The notes beneath the pieces were generated by a model. That model ran no database searches and was not told the DNA's origin. It worked only from the letters and a program-made list of their open reading frames with translations. A stretch of DNA of 64,000 bases, from NCBI GenBank assembly GCA_021613375.1, contig CM038703.1:20634194-20698193 (forward strand). Direction: 5' to 3'. Numbering within the stretch: the first letter of the stretch is position 1; every line of letters begins with the position of its first letter. This document shows positions 1-13,104 of this stretch, in pieces. This stretch comes from Megaleporinus macrocephalus. Lineage: Eukaryota; Chordata; Actinopteri; Characiformes; Anostomidae. The translations under genes were made by a program, and so were the position numbers.

Positions 1-886
1 CAGCCCAAGTTCACATCCATTTCTGCATTGCCTAGTTTTGTAAACTGTGTCTCCAGGTCTTTCAGAAGAATGTGGCGCAAATCAAATAATTCTTGGTCAG
101 TTTGTGGCCTCATACACTGAAAATGTATTTAAGAAAAACAACACAAAATATATTTACAATATAAAAAGTAACTTAAAGACAAAAGCAGAACATCGTAAGC
201 ATCAGACCACCAGTAGACCACAAACATTAATTATCTGTCGAGTTCGTAGGGCTACATAAGCATTTTTCCTTGCTTCTCACTGACCTAATTTTAGGATTGG
301 AAAAGCCTGATATTTCATGCTATATATTTACACAGTATCTCTAGTTTCAAAGAGCTAGTCTTGGGCAACCATAATAGCTTTGCTGCCTTGCAGTTAATTA
401 TGGGACATGTGCTGGTTCAGCATCTCCCCTTGTCTACATATACATGTCCTACTGTTGGTGGCTCTGAGGAATTACCCTCTCTGTGTAATTTGACCACTGC
501 AGCGTTTGCTATGCTCTTGCACAAGCCACAGCAAGTCTAAAAACAATGCCTCTTAATTAAGAAAGCACTCAGCACAAGCTGAAACAACCTGGAAATAAAA
601 TATTCCCATGAACATAATCAAAGATGTGTAGATTAGACAAAACAGTAAAGGGGTGTGGGGATGTGAAATAATGACGCAAGTAAAAATACCTGAGAAACTT
701 AGAACCACAGTATCTAACAAACGTGAGTACGCCCCCCACATTTCTGCAAATGTTTTGTTATATCTTGTCATGGAACAACACTATAGAAATTAAACTTGAA
801 CAATATTAGTCAATGTGCAGCTTGTATAGCTGTATAGGTTTACTGTCTTCTCAAATTTATTTAGCACATAGCCATTAATGTCCAAG
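1..886. other. Non-coding, nothing recognised
   Basis: AT-rich sequence with only short chance open frames (about 70 codons, low complexity or without recognisable motifs). No repeat family was recognised by eye. Read as intergenic DNA. Confidence 0.4.
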
Positions 887-888
887 TA

Positions 889-2036
889 GCTGGAAACACA
901 AGTGAGTACACCTTACAGTGAACATGTCCAAATTGCACCAATGGTGTCAATTTAGTGTGACCACTATCACCAACCATTACCTAGCACTGCATTAAACCTC
1001 TTGGGCATGGAATCACCAGAGCTACACAGGTTGCTACTGGAATCCTCCTCCATACTGACATCACGGAGCTGATGGATGTTAGAAACCTTCCACTTGAGGA
1101 TGCCCCACAGATGCTCAATTGGGTTTAGGTCTGGAGACGTACTTGGCCAGTCCATCAGCTTTGCTTTCAGCTTCCTCAGCAAAGCAGTTGTCATCTTGGA
1201 GGTGTGTTTGGGGTCGTTATCATATTGAAAAAACTGCCATGCTGCCCAGTTTCCGAAGGGAAGAATGTCACACTACATGTGGGAATTCATGTTTCCCTCA
1301 GTGAACCAGCACTCATGCAGACCATGATGCTACCACCACCATGCTTTACTGTAGGCAAGACACATTCATATTCGTACTCCTCACCAAGGCGCCGCCACAC
1401 ATGCTAAACCAAACTAGTTTATCTTTGTTCCTGTATTCCATGCTCTTGGACTGCTTGTCAATGCAGTGTGCAGCGTATCTGTTGATGCAGTGTGTGGTGT
1501 ATGGTTTGAGCACTTACAGGCTGACCTCCCACTTCTTCAACCTCTGCAGCCATGTTGATAGCACTCGTGTCTCTTTTTTGAAGCCAACCTTTGAATATGA
1601 TGCTGAACACATGGTCTCAATTTCTTCGGTCGAGGCAGTGGAACCTGTCCTGGAAAACTGCTGTATGACCTTGGCTACCGTGCTGTAGCTCAGTTTCAGT
1701 AGCAATTTTCTTATAGCCTAGGCCATCTTTGTGTAGAGCAACAATTCTACTTCTCACATCCTCAGACAGTTCTTTGCTATAAGGTGCTATGTTGAATATC
1801 CAGTGGCCAGTATGAGAGAATTGTACCCAAAGCACCCCGTTTAACAGCCCTGCTCCCCAGTCACATGACTACAGGGAGGGACAACGACCGGTGTACTCAC
1901 TTGTACTGCCAGCTATTTGGACATTAATGGCAGTGTGTTGAGTTAACTCATTTAATTTCTATAATGTTGTCCTACAAAATATATAAGAAAATATTTGCAG
2001 AAATGTGAGGGGTGTACTCACTTTTGTGAAACACTG
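889..2036 (-). mobile_element. Decayed Tc1-like DNA transposon, nearly full length
   Basis: The minus strand carries a broken Tc1/IS630-type DDE transposase. The N-terminal paired helix-turn-helix is visible as two overlapping frames at about 1835-1617 (SEDVRSRIVALHKDGLGYKK) and 1705-1640 (LSYSTVAKVIQQFSRTGSTA), so at least one frameshift separates them. The catalytic end is in another frame at 1194-967, including a SPDLNPIEHLW block at about 1100-1140 with the conserved final Asp-Asn-Glu region. The right terminus (2011-2036) and left terminus (about 893-912) both contain the sequence AAGTGAGTACACC in inverted orientation, and TA dinucleotides flank both ends. Length of about 1.15 kb is a little short for a Tc1 element. 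It is inactive because of frameshifts and internal losses. Confidence 0.85.
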
Positions 2037-2042
2037 TATATA

Positions 2043-4574
2043 GAACTATAGTGGAACTTCTTAACAGGACTTATTTGTTCGTACAACTTTTGTATAGTGT
2101 TAGTGTTTTGTTTGGGTAGCTTGGGGTCTTAGCCTCTCTTTTCTTTGCTTTGGTCTGTTTTTTTATAATTCTGTTTTTGTCCTCTTTGTTTGGTTTGCTG
2201 TTTGCCTGCAGTCTGTGTTTTTGCTCCATAACAAGTTCAATACCATGTTCAATAACTCTTGATTTGCAGACACGCGCTGCCTCATCCATGTACAACTGAG
2301 TAAATGTAACTGCTGTACTTTTACACCTCTAACCATTATTTACAGTGCACAGGCTCTCTGTGATGTGTGGGTCAGGGGCAGAGGTTGTAGTCTTCAGGGT
2401 TTAAGTTAAATCTTAGTTTTTAGTAGAGATTTTTAGCTAAGCCTTGTTTAGCTGCAGGCATTTCCTTGTACAGAAGTAAGCCCCTATTAAAAGCCTGTCA
2501 GGCCGAACATGGTTTCAAATAACATGCCTTTCTCTTGCTCAACTGAAGCAACTATGTGCAATGCTTAAAGCAAAGAAGGAAAACAAAGTAGTCTTCCGTT
2601 AATGTATATCAGAATCAACCTTTTGGTTGAGGTTGAAATGTTCCTGTTAACGTTGTGTTGGATCAACATTAAACTATGAATAAGAGTTGGCAGCTGCTAA
2701 TGTGATCACAGTGATATTAAATATACGTTCATTTATAGCTGATCGCGAGATGAAAGTTGCCCGCTTACAAGATTAGCAGTAATGACAGAATATACAGTCT
2801 TTTACAGGAGGCTGTAAGATTATTAGCACGAACTCTCTCTCTCAGTCCCCTGTGCCTGTGTCCTCTTCAGCGGCTTGCTTCTGTCTTTGTATAAGGTGGG
2901 AGAATATCTGACATCTCTTCACTGTTCACTGTTTGAGTGATATGACTTTGGCTTATTAGACTGAATGTTTTCCTTTCAAACAGTTATCTGATCTACTTTT
3001 CCATTGCTGTGTTAACTAGCGAACGACTGGCTAAAACAGCTTGGTTTCTTCCATTTTTAGAGCATACGTAGGAAAAGGAGCTGTCCTGAAGCAAGCCAGT
3101 CATCTGGTGGTTCAAAAAAATTGAGAAAGAAAAAGTGCAAATGTGTATTGAAAATAGAAATACGTGTTTATCGCAGCAACAGCAAGAAGCCAAGAAAACA
3201 CTTTTGTAGTGATGTTAAATAAACAACATTCCTGATGAAATACTGTTCATCATCAAGATTATTTAGGATCATATTGTCAGGTAAAAAAATTCTGTAGCCT
3301 TAAGTTTCTTATTCTGTGAGTTTATTAACTGGTTGCAAAGCAGACATTTCATTACTGCCTGACTCATGCAGACCCAGAATTTTCCTATTATCTGATTACT
3401 CAAGTGCGTGTAAATGTGTTGAATGGATTACCGACAAAATGTGATTTTCTGCAATTTTCAGATTAATAAGTACATGTAAATGCATTCAATGATGCTTTAA
3501 CTTTGATTTAACATGAATGTACGATGACTGTACGCTGTCTGGGAAGCCACTTGCTAACTAATTTCAAGTTGTTTAGCATCTTTCCTTTAAACACTGCGTT
3601 TACTTCATGTAGTGCTTGATTTTTTCCGTCAGGCTGCCTCTTTGCTTAAATAAACGACTCGTTAGCTGCTGCTAAACCTGACCCTGCTGCGAGCTGTGAG
3701 AGAACGGCGTTGCAGTAAACTTATACATGACTGACAGGCAAAATCAAATCTTCGGTCCTCAGTCCAAGTTGTAGTTCAGTTAAGGACAAGTCTGAATCGA
3801 AGTTCTTGTTTGCCACTCAAGTGCAACTCTCCATCTCTCAAATGCACACGTACTTGATAACATGGATTGGGCTTTTTGCCACGTGCCACATCCATTACTG
3901 TCCATTGGACAACGAGGTGTCCAGACCTGATCTCCTACCTCTTGGAGAGTGAAAAGGCCATTCTTCCTCAGGAGGTCAATAGAAAGAGAATTTCCCCAGT
4001 GATATATCCTCTCTAATCCTGCCCAGCATTTCTCACCTGTCACCCTCAACCTGACTCAATAACGTTGAGTGATCGTTCACAGGCAAGGTCAGATCTTTCA
4101 GCCACTGCGTCATCCTCAACTCTCTGCAGCCAAACACACCCATATCTCAACAGGCTTCAGTCAACCAATCAGAAGGATGAGATGCCCTGTTCCTTTTCAC
4201 TTTTGGCCTCCATCAGCTAACGACACAAATGTCCTGTGATTAACACAGTTGTTTTTCAAATGTAACTTCTTAGCGTCTAAAAACCCCTGTGAGAGATTAA
4301 TAATAATAAACTCATTTATATAACCCAAACTGTTGCCTCAACTCTAATACCCAGTCAAGCAAGGCTTTGAGAAAAGTGATGTAATGAGTTTATAGGCTAC
4401 TTTACTGGGTCATTCAGCTTGAATTCATTAATGTTATATCATCTGCCATTCTGTCCTGCTTTGTAACAGTACACAAATATGATTGAAGTTTCATAATGAC
4501 CACTCGAACACAGTCTTCATTTATGAGATAATTAATCAATGACCTTTTTGGATAGTGGGCTTTTAGAGAGAACC
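2043..4574. other. Non-coding, nothing recognised
   Basis: AT-rich DNA without a credible coding frame. The longest open frame is 89 codons on the minus strand (4049-3780), with no motif I recognise and no supporting signals. Read as intergenic. Confidence 0.35.
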
Positions 4575-4815
4575 ATTATATCTTTGCTGTCCATAAAAAA
4601 ATCAAGTATCTTCATTTTTTGTGATTTTGAATTTTCAACATGAACTTAAAGTTTTCCTTGACATTGTGTCAATTTTTTATGATGAGCTATAAAAATGCTC
4701 CAAAACTGCTTTAAAGAACATATATTTCCATCAACTTTTATTGAAAGTAAAGAAAGTTTTTTGTCCTCTGTTGTAAATTTTGAAGATACATGGTATTCTT
4801 TGCATGGTAATGATA
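4575..4815 (+). repeat. Interspersed repeat R1, copy 1
   Basis: About 230 bp that align by eye with 11365-11521 and 50262-50490. Shared landmarks in the same order are GCTGTCC near the start, a stretch resembling ATCTTCATTTTTTGTGATTT, TGCTCCAAAACTGCTT in the middle, and TCCTCTGTTGTAAATTTT followed by GATAC at the end. No open frame or terminal repeat was found. It runs into the ATCC microsatellite 45 bp downstream. I recall similar sequence from other otophysan fish but cannot name the family. Confidence 0.6.
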
Positions 4816-4859
4816 TGTAATCCCTATCTTTCAAACATAGGGGTTCCCTTTCATTCATC

Positions 4860-4930
4860 TCTATCTATCTATCCATCCATCCATCCATCCATCCATCCAT
4901 CCATCCATCCATCCATCCATCCATCCATCC
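4860..4930. repeat. (ATCC)n microsatellite
   Basis: A perfect tetranucleotide run of about 14 ATCC units preceded by three TCTA units. Such tails often mark the end of fish SINEs or LINEs, and R1 copy 1 lies just upstream. Confidence 0.97.
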
Positions 4931-4934
4931 AGGC

Positions 4935-6990
4935 TAGAAAATGAGCCGTTGTTTTTTTCAAAGCTTTTTTACTATTGAACCTCAGTTTATGGCCTCGGAT
5001 AAATGTTGTAATTCCCAGAACTATAGAATTATGCAGATCTGGGAATTACACTACGAATTAAGAAAGAATTGTAAATCTTTGAAAGTGTAGCAGGCAATAC
5101 CTACAGTATTGTTTCAGTGTTTTGTGAACCTGTCTGCTTTGTCACATTTGGCTTTTTCTACAACTTCTCAAGGTGGAGGCAAAGTAGAATAGTTTAGAGA
5201 CATACATCAGGGCAGGCTCACTCCCAACAGATGTGTACTAGTTGCTAGGATACTGAGAAGGGAGTGCTGTTAAGATGTGAAATATGATGAAAGAAATGTT
5301 GGCTACCAGAACAAAACGCCCCAAAGACAATAAATAAACAAAAAAGCAGAGGAAAAAAATACATCTTGGATATCAAGTGGGTTTTCATTTCACCTTAGGA
5401 GTGAAAATCAAACAGAAAAAAAAGGTCTGTTATTCTCAACGTTCGTAATTGGCAACAAAACAGAAGCATATATTACAAATACCAACAATAGAAATGACAA
5501 AACACTAGATACAAATCTGGTGATCATTTTCGGAGTACGTTGTTATCAGTCACATAATTCTGACGTTGTTCAAAATCCAGATGGAGGGCAGTAAATGAAA
5601 AATGACATTAAGAGAGAAAACTATATACAGTAAATAATTATGAGCGTGATTCTAATGTTATGAAGAGCAATTATAACTGAACTGAAAGTTTAGCTGTTAT
5701 CTTGGCATCAGATATAATAACTACTAAGAAAACAAATCGAAAACAACCAAAAGTATTTAGACATACAACTAGTTTTTTAGTTTGTTGACTCTGTAACGCC
5801 TCTCAACTTTACCATTCTGGCTGTTTATTTAATAAAACATTTAATATACTCGACTGCACAAAAGTGACCACTTATTCGCCTGTTTTTCTGTTCCAACTTT
5901 AATGGTCTGGTGGGTACATTCTGGCACTTGCTGCAGCGTTTAAGGTGGAACGAGAAAACTGATTATAAAAAGGTTTTAACCTTCATTATTGTACAGTCGG
6001 TAGGAGCCAGTACTGTATATTGTACAGTTTGTCTGTGGGTGCTGTGGCTAGATGGATTCAAACCAACATCAACATGAAACTCAAACAGGAAGTCCCAACC
6101 CCAGACGAAGGCTCACAAAACAGTTTTTCTCATGAACTGCAACGTTTGCTACTTGATAAAAGCTTTTTGTTGTTTCTTGGTAAAATTGATTTTAAACAAC
6201 TGTTAATGATGTAAACCATAGGCATTTGAGAGTGTGCGATAGCGCTCCCTATGTGGGAAATCACTACCTGCCCTCCAGCTGCAGTTCGCACCATAGCAGT
6301 GCACTGAGGTGACATCATTGCACCAAAGGAGTTTGAAGTGCCACCTCCACACATTTGCACCTGGAGCATGTGGAGCACCTGAAACCCCACTTTTTTTTTC
6401 TTTGTTTTTCTTCTGCAACAACACTTTAATTACAGGGGGATTATACACTTTTGCACCCCTACATTTAATTTTAAATAGGAAATATGACTTTCAAAGCATA
6501 AGTTGTATTTTTGTTGTGCAATTTTTAGGGTATTTTATCAATGTCCCCTAACACAAAACTTCCACACAGGCTGAGATGAAATCAGTGAAAACATTTTACT
6601 CACCACTCCATTATTTAATCAGGAGCAAGGTGCTAAGTTTCACCACAAAGCACAAGAGCAGATTTGTAATGCAGCAGCAGGAATTACAAGTAAAGTATAT
6701 TTTCATTCGCTTTGGTATTTCTTCTGCTCCAGCATCCCATCTCTCTCTTCAGTTACAATGGAATGAAAGAACAATTCATTTTGTTATGTTCACAACAACC
6801 ACAAAACACTAGCAAGGCATGTAGCCTACATCAGCTAGGTAACTTGCCAGCGTTAGCCAATGTTGAAGTTAGCAAATGATTATAGCTGACTAATGTCTTA
6901 ACACATTTAACATCAGCCTGAAGTCCTTCACAAAAACAGCTTCAGCAATACTATAAGAAACTGTGAGATTACTTCAGAGCAGCCAGACTT
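4935..6990. other. Non-coding, nothing recognised
   Basis: AT-rich DNA with short chance frames only. The stretch around 6200-6460 is less AT-rich and may be an old repeat, but I could not assign it. The 21-base phrase beginning ACAACAACCACAAAACACTA at about 6793 recurs at about 8931, on the other side of the LINE. Confidence 0.35.
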
Positions 6991-6994
6991 GATC

Positions 6995-8556
6995 CTAGGA
7001 GATTGTTGCTGGGAATGTATAGTGATCTACATCTTAGTATACCAAAGAAGAAGTCCACGGTGTCCTGCCTCAATGACTACTGTCCCGTAGCTCTCACGCC
7101 CATCATCATGAAGTTCATCATTCGAGAGGCTAGTCATGAGGAACATCAAGACCCAAATGCCCTCTTCATTGGACCCCCTGCAATTCGCATATTGTCCTAA
7201 CCACTCCACGGACGATGCCATCACCACCACCCTTTATCTCTCCCTTACCCACCTGGAGAAGAAGGACACCTACGTCAGAATGCTGTTCATAGACTTCAGT
7301 TCAGCATTCAACACCATCATCCCACAGAATCTCACCAGGAAGTTAAGCCTGCTGGGCCTCAACACCCCCCTATGCAACTGGATCCTGGACTTCCTGACAG
7401 GGAGGCCCCAGTTAGTCCGGTTCAGGGACAGCAGCTCCATAAACACTGGAGCACCCCAGGGCAGTGTACTGAGTCCTCTGTTGTTCACCCTGCTGACTCA
7501 TGACTGTGTTGCGAAACACAGTTCTAACAGCATCATAAAGTTCGCCGATGATACAACTGTGCTGGGTCTCATCAGCAAAGGCGACGAGTCAGCATACAGG
7601 GAGGAGGTACAGCAGCTGACAGACTGGTGTACAGTCAACAACCTTCACTGGAATGTAGAGAAGACCAAGGAAATGGTTGACCACTCTCCTCTTAACATCA
7701 ACAGCTCCTTTGTGGAGATCGTTAAGAGCACCAAGTTCCTTGGTGTCCACCTAGCGGAGAACCTCACCTGGTCCCTGAACACCAGCTCTACAGCCAAGAA
7801 AGCCCAGCAGCGTCTCTACTTCCTCCGGAAGCTGAGAAAGGCCCGTCTCCCTCCACCCATCCTCACCCTCTTCTATAGGGGAACCATAGAGAGCATCCTA
7901 AGCAGCTGCATCACTGCCTGGTTTCGGACCTGTATAGCCTCTGACCGCAAGTCCCTCCAATGCATTGTGAGGACAGCTGAGAGGATCATCGGAATCTCTC
8001 TCCCCTCCGTCTTGGACATTTACTCCACCCGTTGCATCCGCAAAGCAACCAGCATTGTGGATGACCCCACCCACCCTTCACACAGACTGTTCTCCCTCCT
8101 GCCATCAGGAAGAAGGTACCGCAGCATCCGGTCCAACACGACCAGACTCTGCAACAGCTTCTTCCACCAAGCCATCAGACTTCTCAACACAACTCAACGT
8201 CTGAACTGATATCTTCCTGGTACATGTACACTCTCTCTCTCTCTATCCAACCATTTACCCCAGATAAAAAGGGGAAGCATTTTTGCACAAAGCATTGCAC
8301 TAATAACTTTACTACCTCACTGGACTTTATTACACATTGTACAATTTGCACACTACCGGCAATTATTTATTATTCTCTGTCTGTACTGTGTTGTGTTGTC
8401 TGTCCGCACCTGTTTGTTTGTGTTGCACTTGTGTCTTGTATGCACTGTCTATGTTGCACCATGGTCCTGGAGGAACGTTGTTTAGTTTCACTGTGTACTC
8501 TGTATGTAGTTGAAATGACAATAAAACCCACTTGACTTGACTTGACTTGACTTGAC
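6995..8556 (+). mobile_element. 5'-truncated LINE (L2/Rex1-like), with tail
   Basis: A non-LTR retrotransposon copy in plus orientation. Coding similarity begins near 7028, in the region just before the reverse transcriptase. It continues through the fingers-palm domain and C-terminal region to a stop at 8207-8209. A roughly 330-bp 3' UTR follows, ending in AATAAAACCCA and then about four to five copies of CTTGA at 8530-8556. The endonuclease and the 5' end are missing, the usual result of incomplete reverse transcription. The simple-repeat tail in place of poly(A) and the RT motifs suit the L2/CR1/Rex1 group; the exact clade is inference. Confidence 0.88.
7136..8209 (+). pseudogene. LINE reverse transcriptase fragment (ORF2 remnant)
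   Basis: An open frame of 357 codons covering the RT domain of a LINE ORF2. Motif A is [11 protein letters not shown] (residues 51-61), motif B is [13 protein letters not shown] (105-117) and motif C is the catalytic FADDTT (136-141). The thumb and C-terminal part follow, with [15 protein letters not shown], a [18 protein letters not shown] block and a final [11 protein letters not shown]. The ATG is not a real start. Upstream sequence at 7028-7115 encodes PKKKSTVSCLNDY and VALTPIIMK in a different frame, so a frameshift lies at about 7115-7135. Residues 178-186 (KEMVDHSPL) look shortened compared with related elements, suggesting a small in-frame deletion. Dead copy: no endonuclease, one frameshift. 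Confidence 0.9.
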
Positions 8557-9950
8557 CACCACAGGTGTCAACACACATGATTTACCTGCAAAAACTGTGC
8601 AGGTAATATTTTTTAGAGCTATACAGCCTTATATGGCTGTGGTCTGGGAAACCTAGTCAAATACATGTTCCCCATAAACTTTGATCCATTAAAATGTATA
8701 ACCTACCATATGCAAAATGTATAGAAGTCCTGCCTTAGTTATTTTTACTATCTGTCAAACTTTGAGCTCTGACTACCAAGTAGCATCTGTTGCACATGTA
8801 CTAACATAAAAGTTGACTAGTATGAGGGAACATTTAGAATTACAACAGAGTACACTATACCTTTTTATTCATATGGACAGATAAGGCAAAAGTGGATCAT
8901 TATATATATACAGAAGAGGGGTCCTGCACAACAACCACAAAACACTAGTTGTTCCACAAAAAAAAAATAAAGCAGAAGAAATCAAGACTTTGTGCAAGAC
9001 AGTCCACCAACATAACAGAACTGAAATAGTTCTATAAGGAGGAATAGACCAAGATTCCTTCAAGTCATTATGCAGGTCGTACTGCTCAAGGCTTTAATGT
9101 TCCTGAAAGCAGAGATCACATACTATTCCCAAAAAGGCCTTTAATGTTAGATTACAATACAGAGTTCAATACATAAATGCAAAACTATTTTGTATTATTG
9201 TTTAATTGGATTCTCTTTATGTATTGTTAAATAAATATCTGATCATATTTTAAGTCACATGTATTAAGAAATTCACAGCATGATAAAGCATGATGAGTTC
9301 ACACATTTTTAAATAGCACTGTATCCTCACACAATCATTTTAACTGAATGCGAATTCAGAACATTCATGTTTAATCTGACTGATTTATCAACTGTAAATT
9401 AGTCAGCCTGCCAACTGTCAGTAGCTATCTAAGTTATTTATCATCAGACAAAGTAAAATGTTTTTTTATTAAATATATTAACCTAGACAAAGATTTGCTT
9501 ACCATAGCCAAGTCTGTTGATAGCATGTTAACAGTTTTGCCGTGGAGCTGTGAGATTAGACTTCCCCAAAGTTAAATCCAGAACTTTGGTAACATTGCCT
9601 ATAAATTCAGTATTTATACTGTATTATTAATACATTAATAAGGCATTGTATGCCATGCATAACACATTATAATGGCAAGCAGTAGGTTGTATAATTGCTC
9701 TTAAGTAGTTCTAATTATATGTATATCACTTTATAAAACATAACTATATGACTGTATTACAGGTTTTATAACTGATTATAATATCTGCATTATGCAGGTA
9801 ATTACAGGTTTCATAAAGCAGCTCTCTGTGCTGCTAACCATTTTGCTCTGATTGCTGAATTTAATAACTACTAACAATCCAGCACCTGTAGCCAGCTAGC
9901 CTGTCATTACAGTTTCCAGTTAAAGAAAAGAAACTTTATCAAATCAAATA
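8557..9950. other. Non-coding AT-rich DNA
   Basis: No credible gene. The part at about 9590-9800 is full of short inverted motifs such as CATTATAATG and GTATGCCATGCAT. It resembles the AT-rich stretch at 59935-60125, so both may be pieces of one palindromic miniature element; that link is weak. Confidence 0.35.
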
Positions 9951-9954
9951 ATAT

Positions 9955-10310
9955 AGACCAGGTTTGCATAACTTCAGGAAACCAAGACATGAAAAAGTTA
10001 GTTATGGAGGATTGGGAGATAACTAAGTAAGTGAAATGTTGACAGGACATTTATAAGCAAGCTATTTAACGTTAGCATTGATTGTAGTATATTGACTGTC
10101 ATGACATTTAAAACAAAAAAAAATTATTTGATTACCTTGTTTATCTCAATATAGCACACACCAGATGACAATGTACATAAAAATGTATGTGGGTATGTGA
10201 GTGTATAGCAGGAGAAATACAGTTAAAGTATAAGGTTGGCAGCATATGGTGTAACTCACAGAAAACAGGTCCCACCCTGGCCTTGGTAGATGCTTATATA
10301 GTACTATAAT
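9955..10310 (+). repeat. Interspersed repeat R2, copy 1 (interrupted)
   Basis: The opening (9958-10010, CCAGGTTTGCATAACTTCAGG and onward) and the closing part (10165-10305, ending CTTGGTAGATGCTTATATAG) both match 11528-11725. The roughly 150 bp between them (10012-10165) have no counterpart there, so this copy carries an insertion or the other a deletion. Confidence 0.65.
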
Positions 10311-11364
10311 CTAAAATAATGTGAATTACAATAATATTATAATATCATTACATATTAATAATTGAATACTTGTTTGTTTTAGGACATTAACAATATTATA
10401 CAAAGATTTTATTGTATTAAGATTATATTTCCCCAAAAGACAACAAGGCAGTGGAATGATGTGGTATTAGTACAGTAATTCACTTTGTTTCTACTTTGTT
10501 TCTTGGCTGTTAGTGCTTTCAGTGGTCAGGCGCAGGGTGAGGTACAGACATAATTACAGACTGCAATTACAGTGGAAAAGGCATTAGAGCTGTGAAATGC
10601 AAACCTTCTTCTGTTCTTCTTGTTTCTTGGTTTCACATTTAACATCCGGTGAAAATGCCAGTCCTTCAGAATGATGTGGGTAACTGCATTGAAAGCTGAC
10701 TGCATTACTGGAATACAATCACTTGTGGTTGTTCCATTTCTTTTAGGTATAGACCCAGACAGAGTGGTGTTACCCAGAAATAGATGAAATAAATATACTG
10801 ACATTAGACAGACTAGGGACAAACTGTAACACAATACTGTTACCCTATTATGAAGCATAGATCTGACAGACAGCCTCAGTAATTAGCTCACTGTTGGATA
10901 ATAAAGCCATACAACACCACACATATACTCATACAGCCCGTTTATTTGTCTTCATCTAGTCAACTCACCCTAGATTATTGTTTATTATAGTTATTGATAA
11001 ATATAGTTAAGTTATAGTTGTAATTAAAAAAAATAGAAAATATATTTTATATTCTATTTCATAAACTACAACTTATTAACATTATACATTTATTATTTAA
11101 CTTAAAAAATAGAAAATTTGCCTGCACTCTTTTAATAAGTACAACTTGTTTCCATAATATTATTATATTATTTCACATTAAATTAAAAGAGGAAGCGACG
11201 TTTAGAGTAGATGTTTAGAAATACTCTGTATAGGTATATACAGTTTTAAGGTATAAGCTTTGCTTTCTTTACAGGTTTAAGATAATGCTGGTGTGGGTAA
11301 TTGGGCTGTGAGCTAATATATAAACTCATTCAGACAAACTATAAGGTTAAACGTATATATAGTC
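10311..11364. other. Very AT-rich non-coding DNA
   Basis: Low-complexity A/T sequence with many TTAT and TAAT runs, especially at 10980-11180. The 110-codon minus-strand open frame at 10858-10526 has no recognised domain and is not supported as a gene. Confidence 0.35.
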
Positions 11365-11725
11365 GCTGTCCAAAGAAGAACATCTTCATTTTTGTTGATT
11401 TTTATTTTTCCACATCATTTAAACACCACATCTGCTGACATGATTTACATTGAAAGTTGAGAAAGGTTTTTATTCTCTCCTGTTAAGTTGCAGTACTGGA
11501 GATACTTGCTTTTCTTTGGACATATGCCCAGGTTTGTATAACTGCAGAAAACCAAGGCATAAAAAAGCTAGTTATGTGCTAGACAGTGTGCATAAAAGGA
11601 TATGTGTGTATGGTAGTGTATTGCTGAAGAAAAACAGTTAAAGTGTAAGGTGGGCAGCATATACTGCAACTTCCAGTCTACAGGTCTCACTCTGGCCCTG
11701 GTAGATGCTTATGTAGTACAAGTGT
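11365..11725 (+). repeat. Interspersed repeats R1 copy 2 and R2 copy 2, adjoining
   Basis: Positions 11365-11521 match R1 (GCTGTCC, then TTTTATTCTCTCCTGTTAAG and GCAGTACTGGAGATACTTG). R2 follows directly from 11528 (CCAGGTTTGTATAACTGCAG) to 11725 (TGGTAGATGCTTATGTAGTA). At 9955 R2 occurs without a recognisable R1 in front. The junction may mean that both belong to one longer composite family. Confidence 0.6.
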
Positions 11726-11729
11726 ATAT

Positions 11730-13100
11730 ATAAATATATATATAAAACAATACTTGTATACTGCCCTGTAGTATGCTATGGTTCATTTTTAAGGGTTCAC
11801 TTCATTTATCATCTCTTCAGCACTGCAGAAAGGGGGCACAAAAAGAAGAGCAGAGTGGAAGGAATAATAATGTTACTTACTTGTTAAGCGCCTCTTAAAT
11901 ATGAATTTTTCATTGTGGAACACCTGAGGGACTGAACCGTTTCTAATTTTAGATGCTACACAATAACTTATTATATTATAATCAAATGTGCAGTTAATTA
12001 CTTTGTCTGCCCCCAACCAGAAAAAAAACATTTAAAATTAAGTGCATTTTCAATATGTTTGTAAATGCAATACAGTATGTAGGTTTCATTTAGTTATTAA
12101 AATAACAGATTATTTGACTGTTGTTATAGTTGTTTATAATAACAAAGGTATAACATGTTATAATGATGAAAAAATGTCCTGTTATTGCAAGAAATTACAT
12201 CATAAGAATGACATGTCATAATTATGAGAAGGAACATATGAAAAATTACACAGTTAGTATGAGATGGCAAAGCTTTAATTTTGTCACAGTGCATCTTCAG
12301 CCAATTTCACACCAGAAACAATGTGTCATGTAACGTGCTGCACCTGTATTTGGGGAACTCCTGTCTATATAATCTAATCAAAGTCATTCCCAGTGGTTTG
12401 TAAAATGCTTAGTTGTAGACAAAGTTCCCTCGTTGGCAGTGATGGGAACCAAGGATCACCATGTCTACAGCACAAATATAGCCATTTTAATTATTATTTA
12501 AAACCACCAGTAAACGTAGACATGTTTTCTGAGTTTTTCATGCAATGGTGATAAGTAGGAGGTAGTGGGAGGACTATTTTTCCATAAAATGCCTCAACAT
12601 GAATAGACTAAACAGAGGGATTAACAAGATATTTAAGTCAAATTCTTATCACAAAACAACACATCTATTTACATCTTAACTATTTAACTAGGTAGATTTA
12701 CCCCCTTAAATTACAACCTTACAACCTTACAACTTTACACTTTGGGTTTTCCTGCTGAGCATCTTTAACAACATGCATTATCTGCATTAATTGATAGCTT
12801 TCCAAGAATGGTTATTTGACACTTTGCCTGAACAACTAGGGTTTTATAGTTTAGCATATGAGTATATGTGCTAAGTGAGGTTAGGATCATTACTGTACAG
12901 CCTGCATTAAAGGTGATTTCTTCAACTGAGTTTAACTCCCTGCAGGAGTTGTTAAAAGCTTTGTCATGCCTTTTGTGACAAAAAGTCTAGTTTATAGACA
13001 TTTAAGATGTTGTAGTTTGCAATCATGAAGATTGCCATGCCATGGTGTTCAGCTAGGAACAACACAAAGTCTAAAAGCTCTGACCATTTTTTGTGTCTGT
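11730..13100. other. Non-coding AT-rich DNA
   Basis: No credible coding frame. Contains repeat R3 copy 1 near its middle; otherwise nothing recognised. Confidence 0.35.
12458..12535 (+). repeat. Interspersed repeat R3, copy 1
   Basis: Contains CACCATGTCTACAGCACAA followed, after about 25 extra bases, by AAAACCACCAGTAAAC. The same two blocks occur almost back to back at 26518-26570. Family unknown. Confidence 0.5.
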
Positions 13101-13104
13101 ATAA

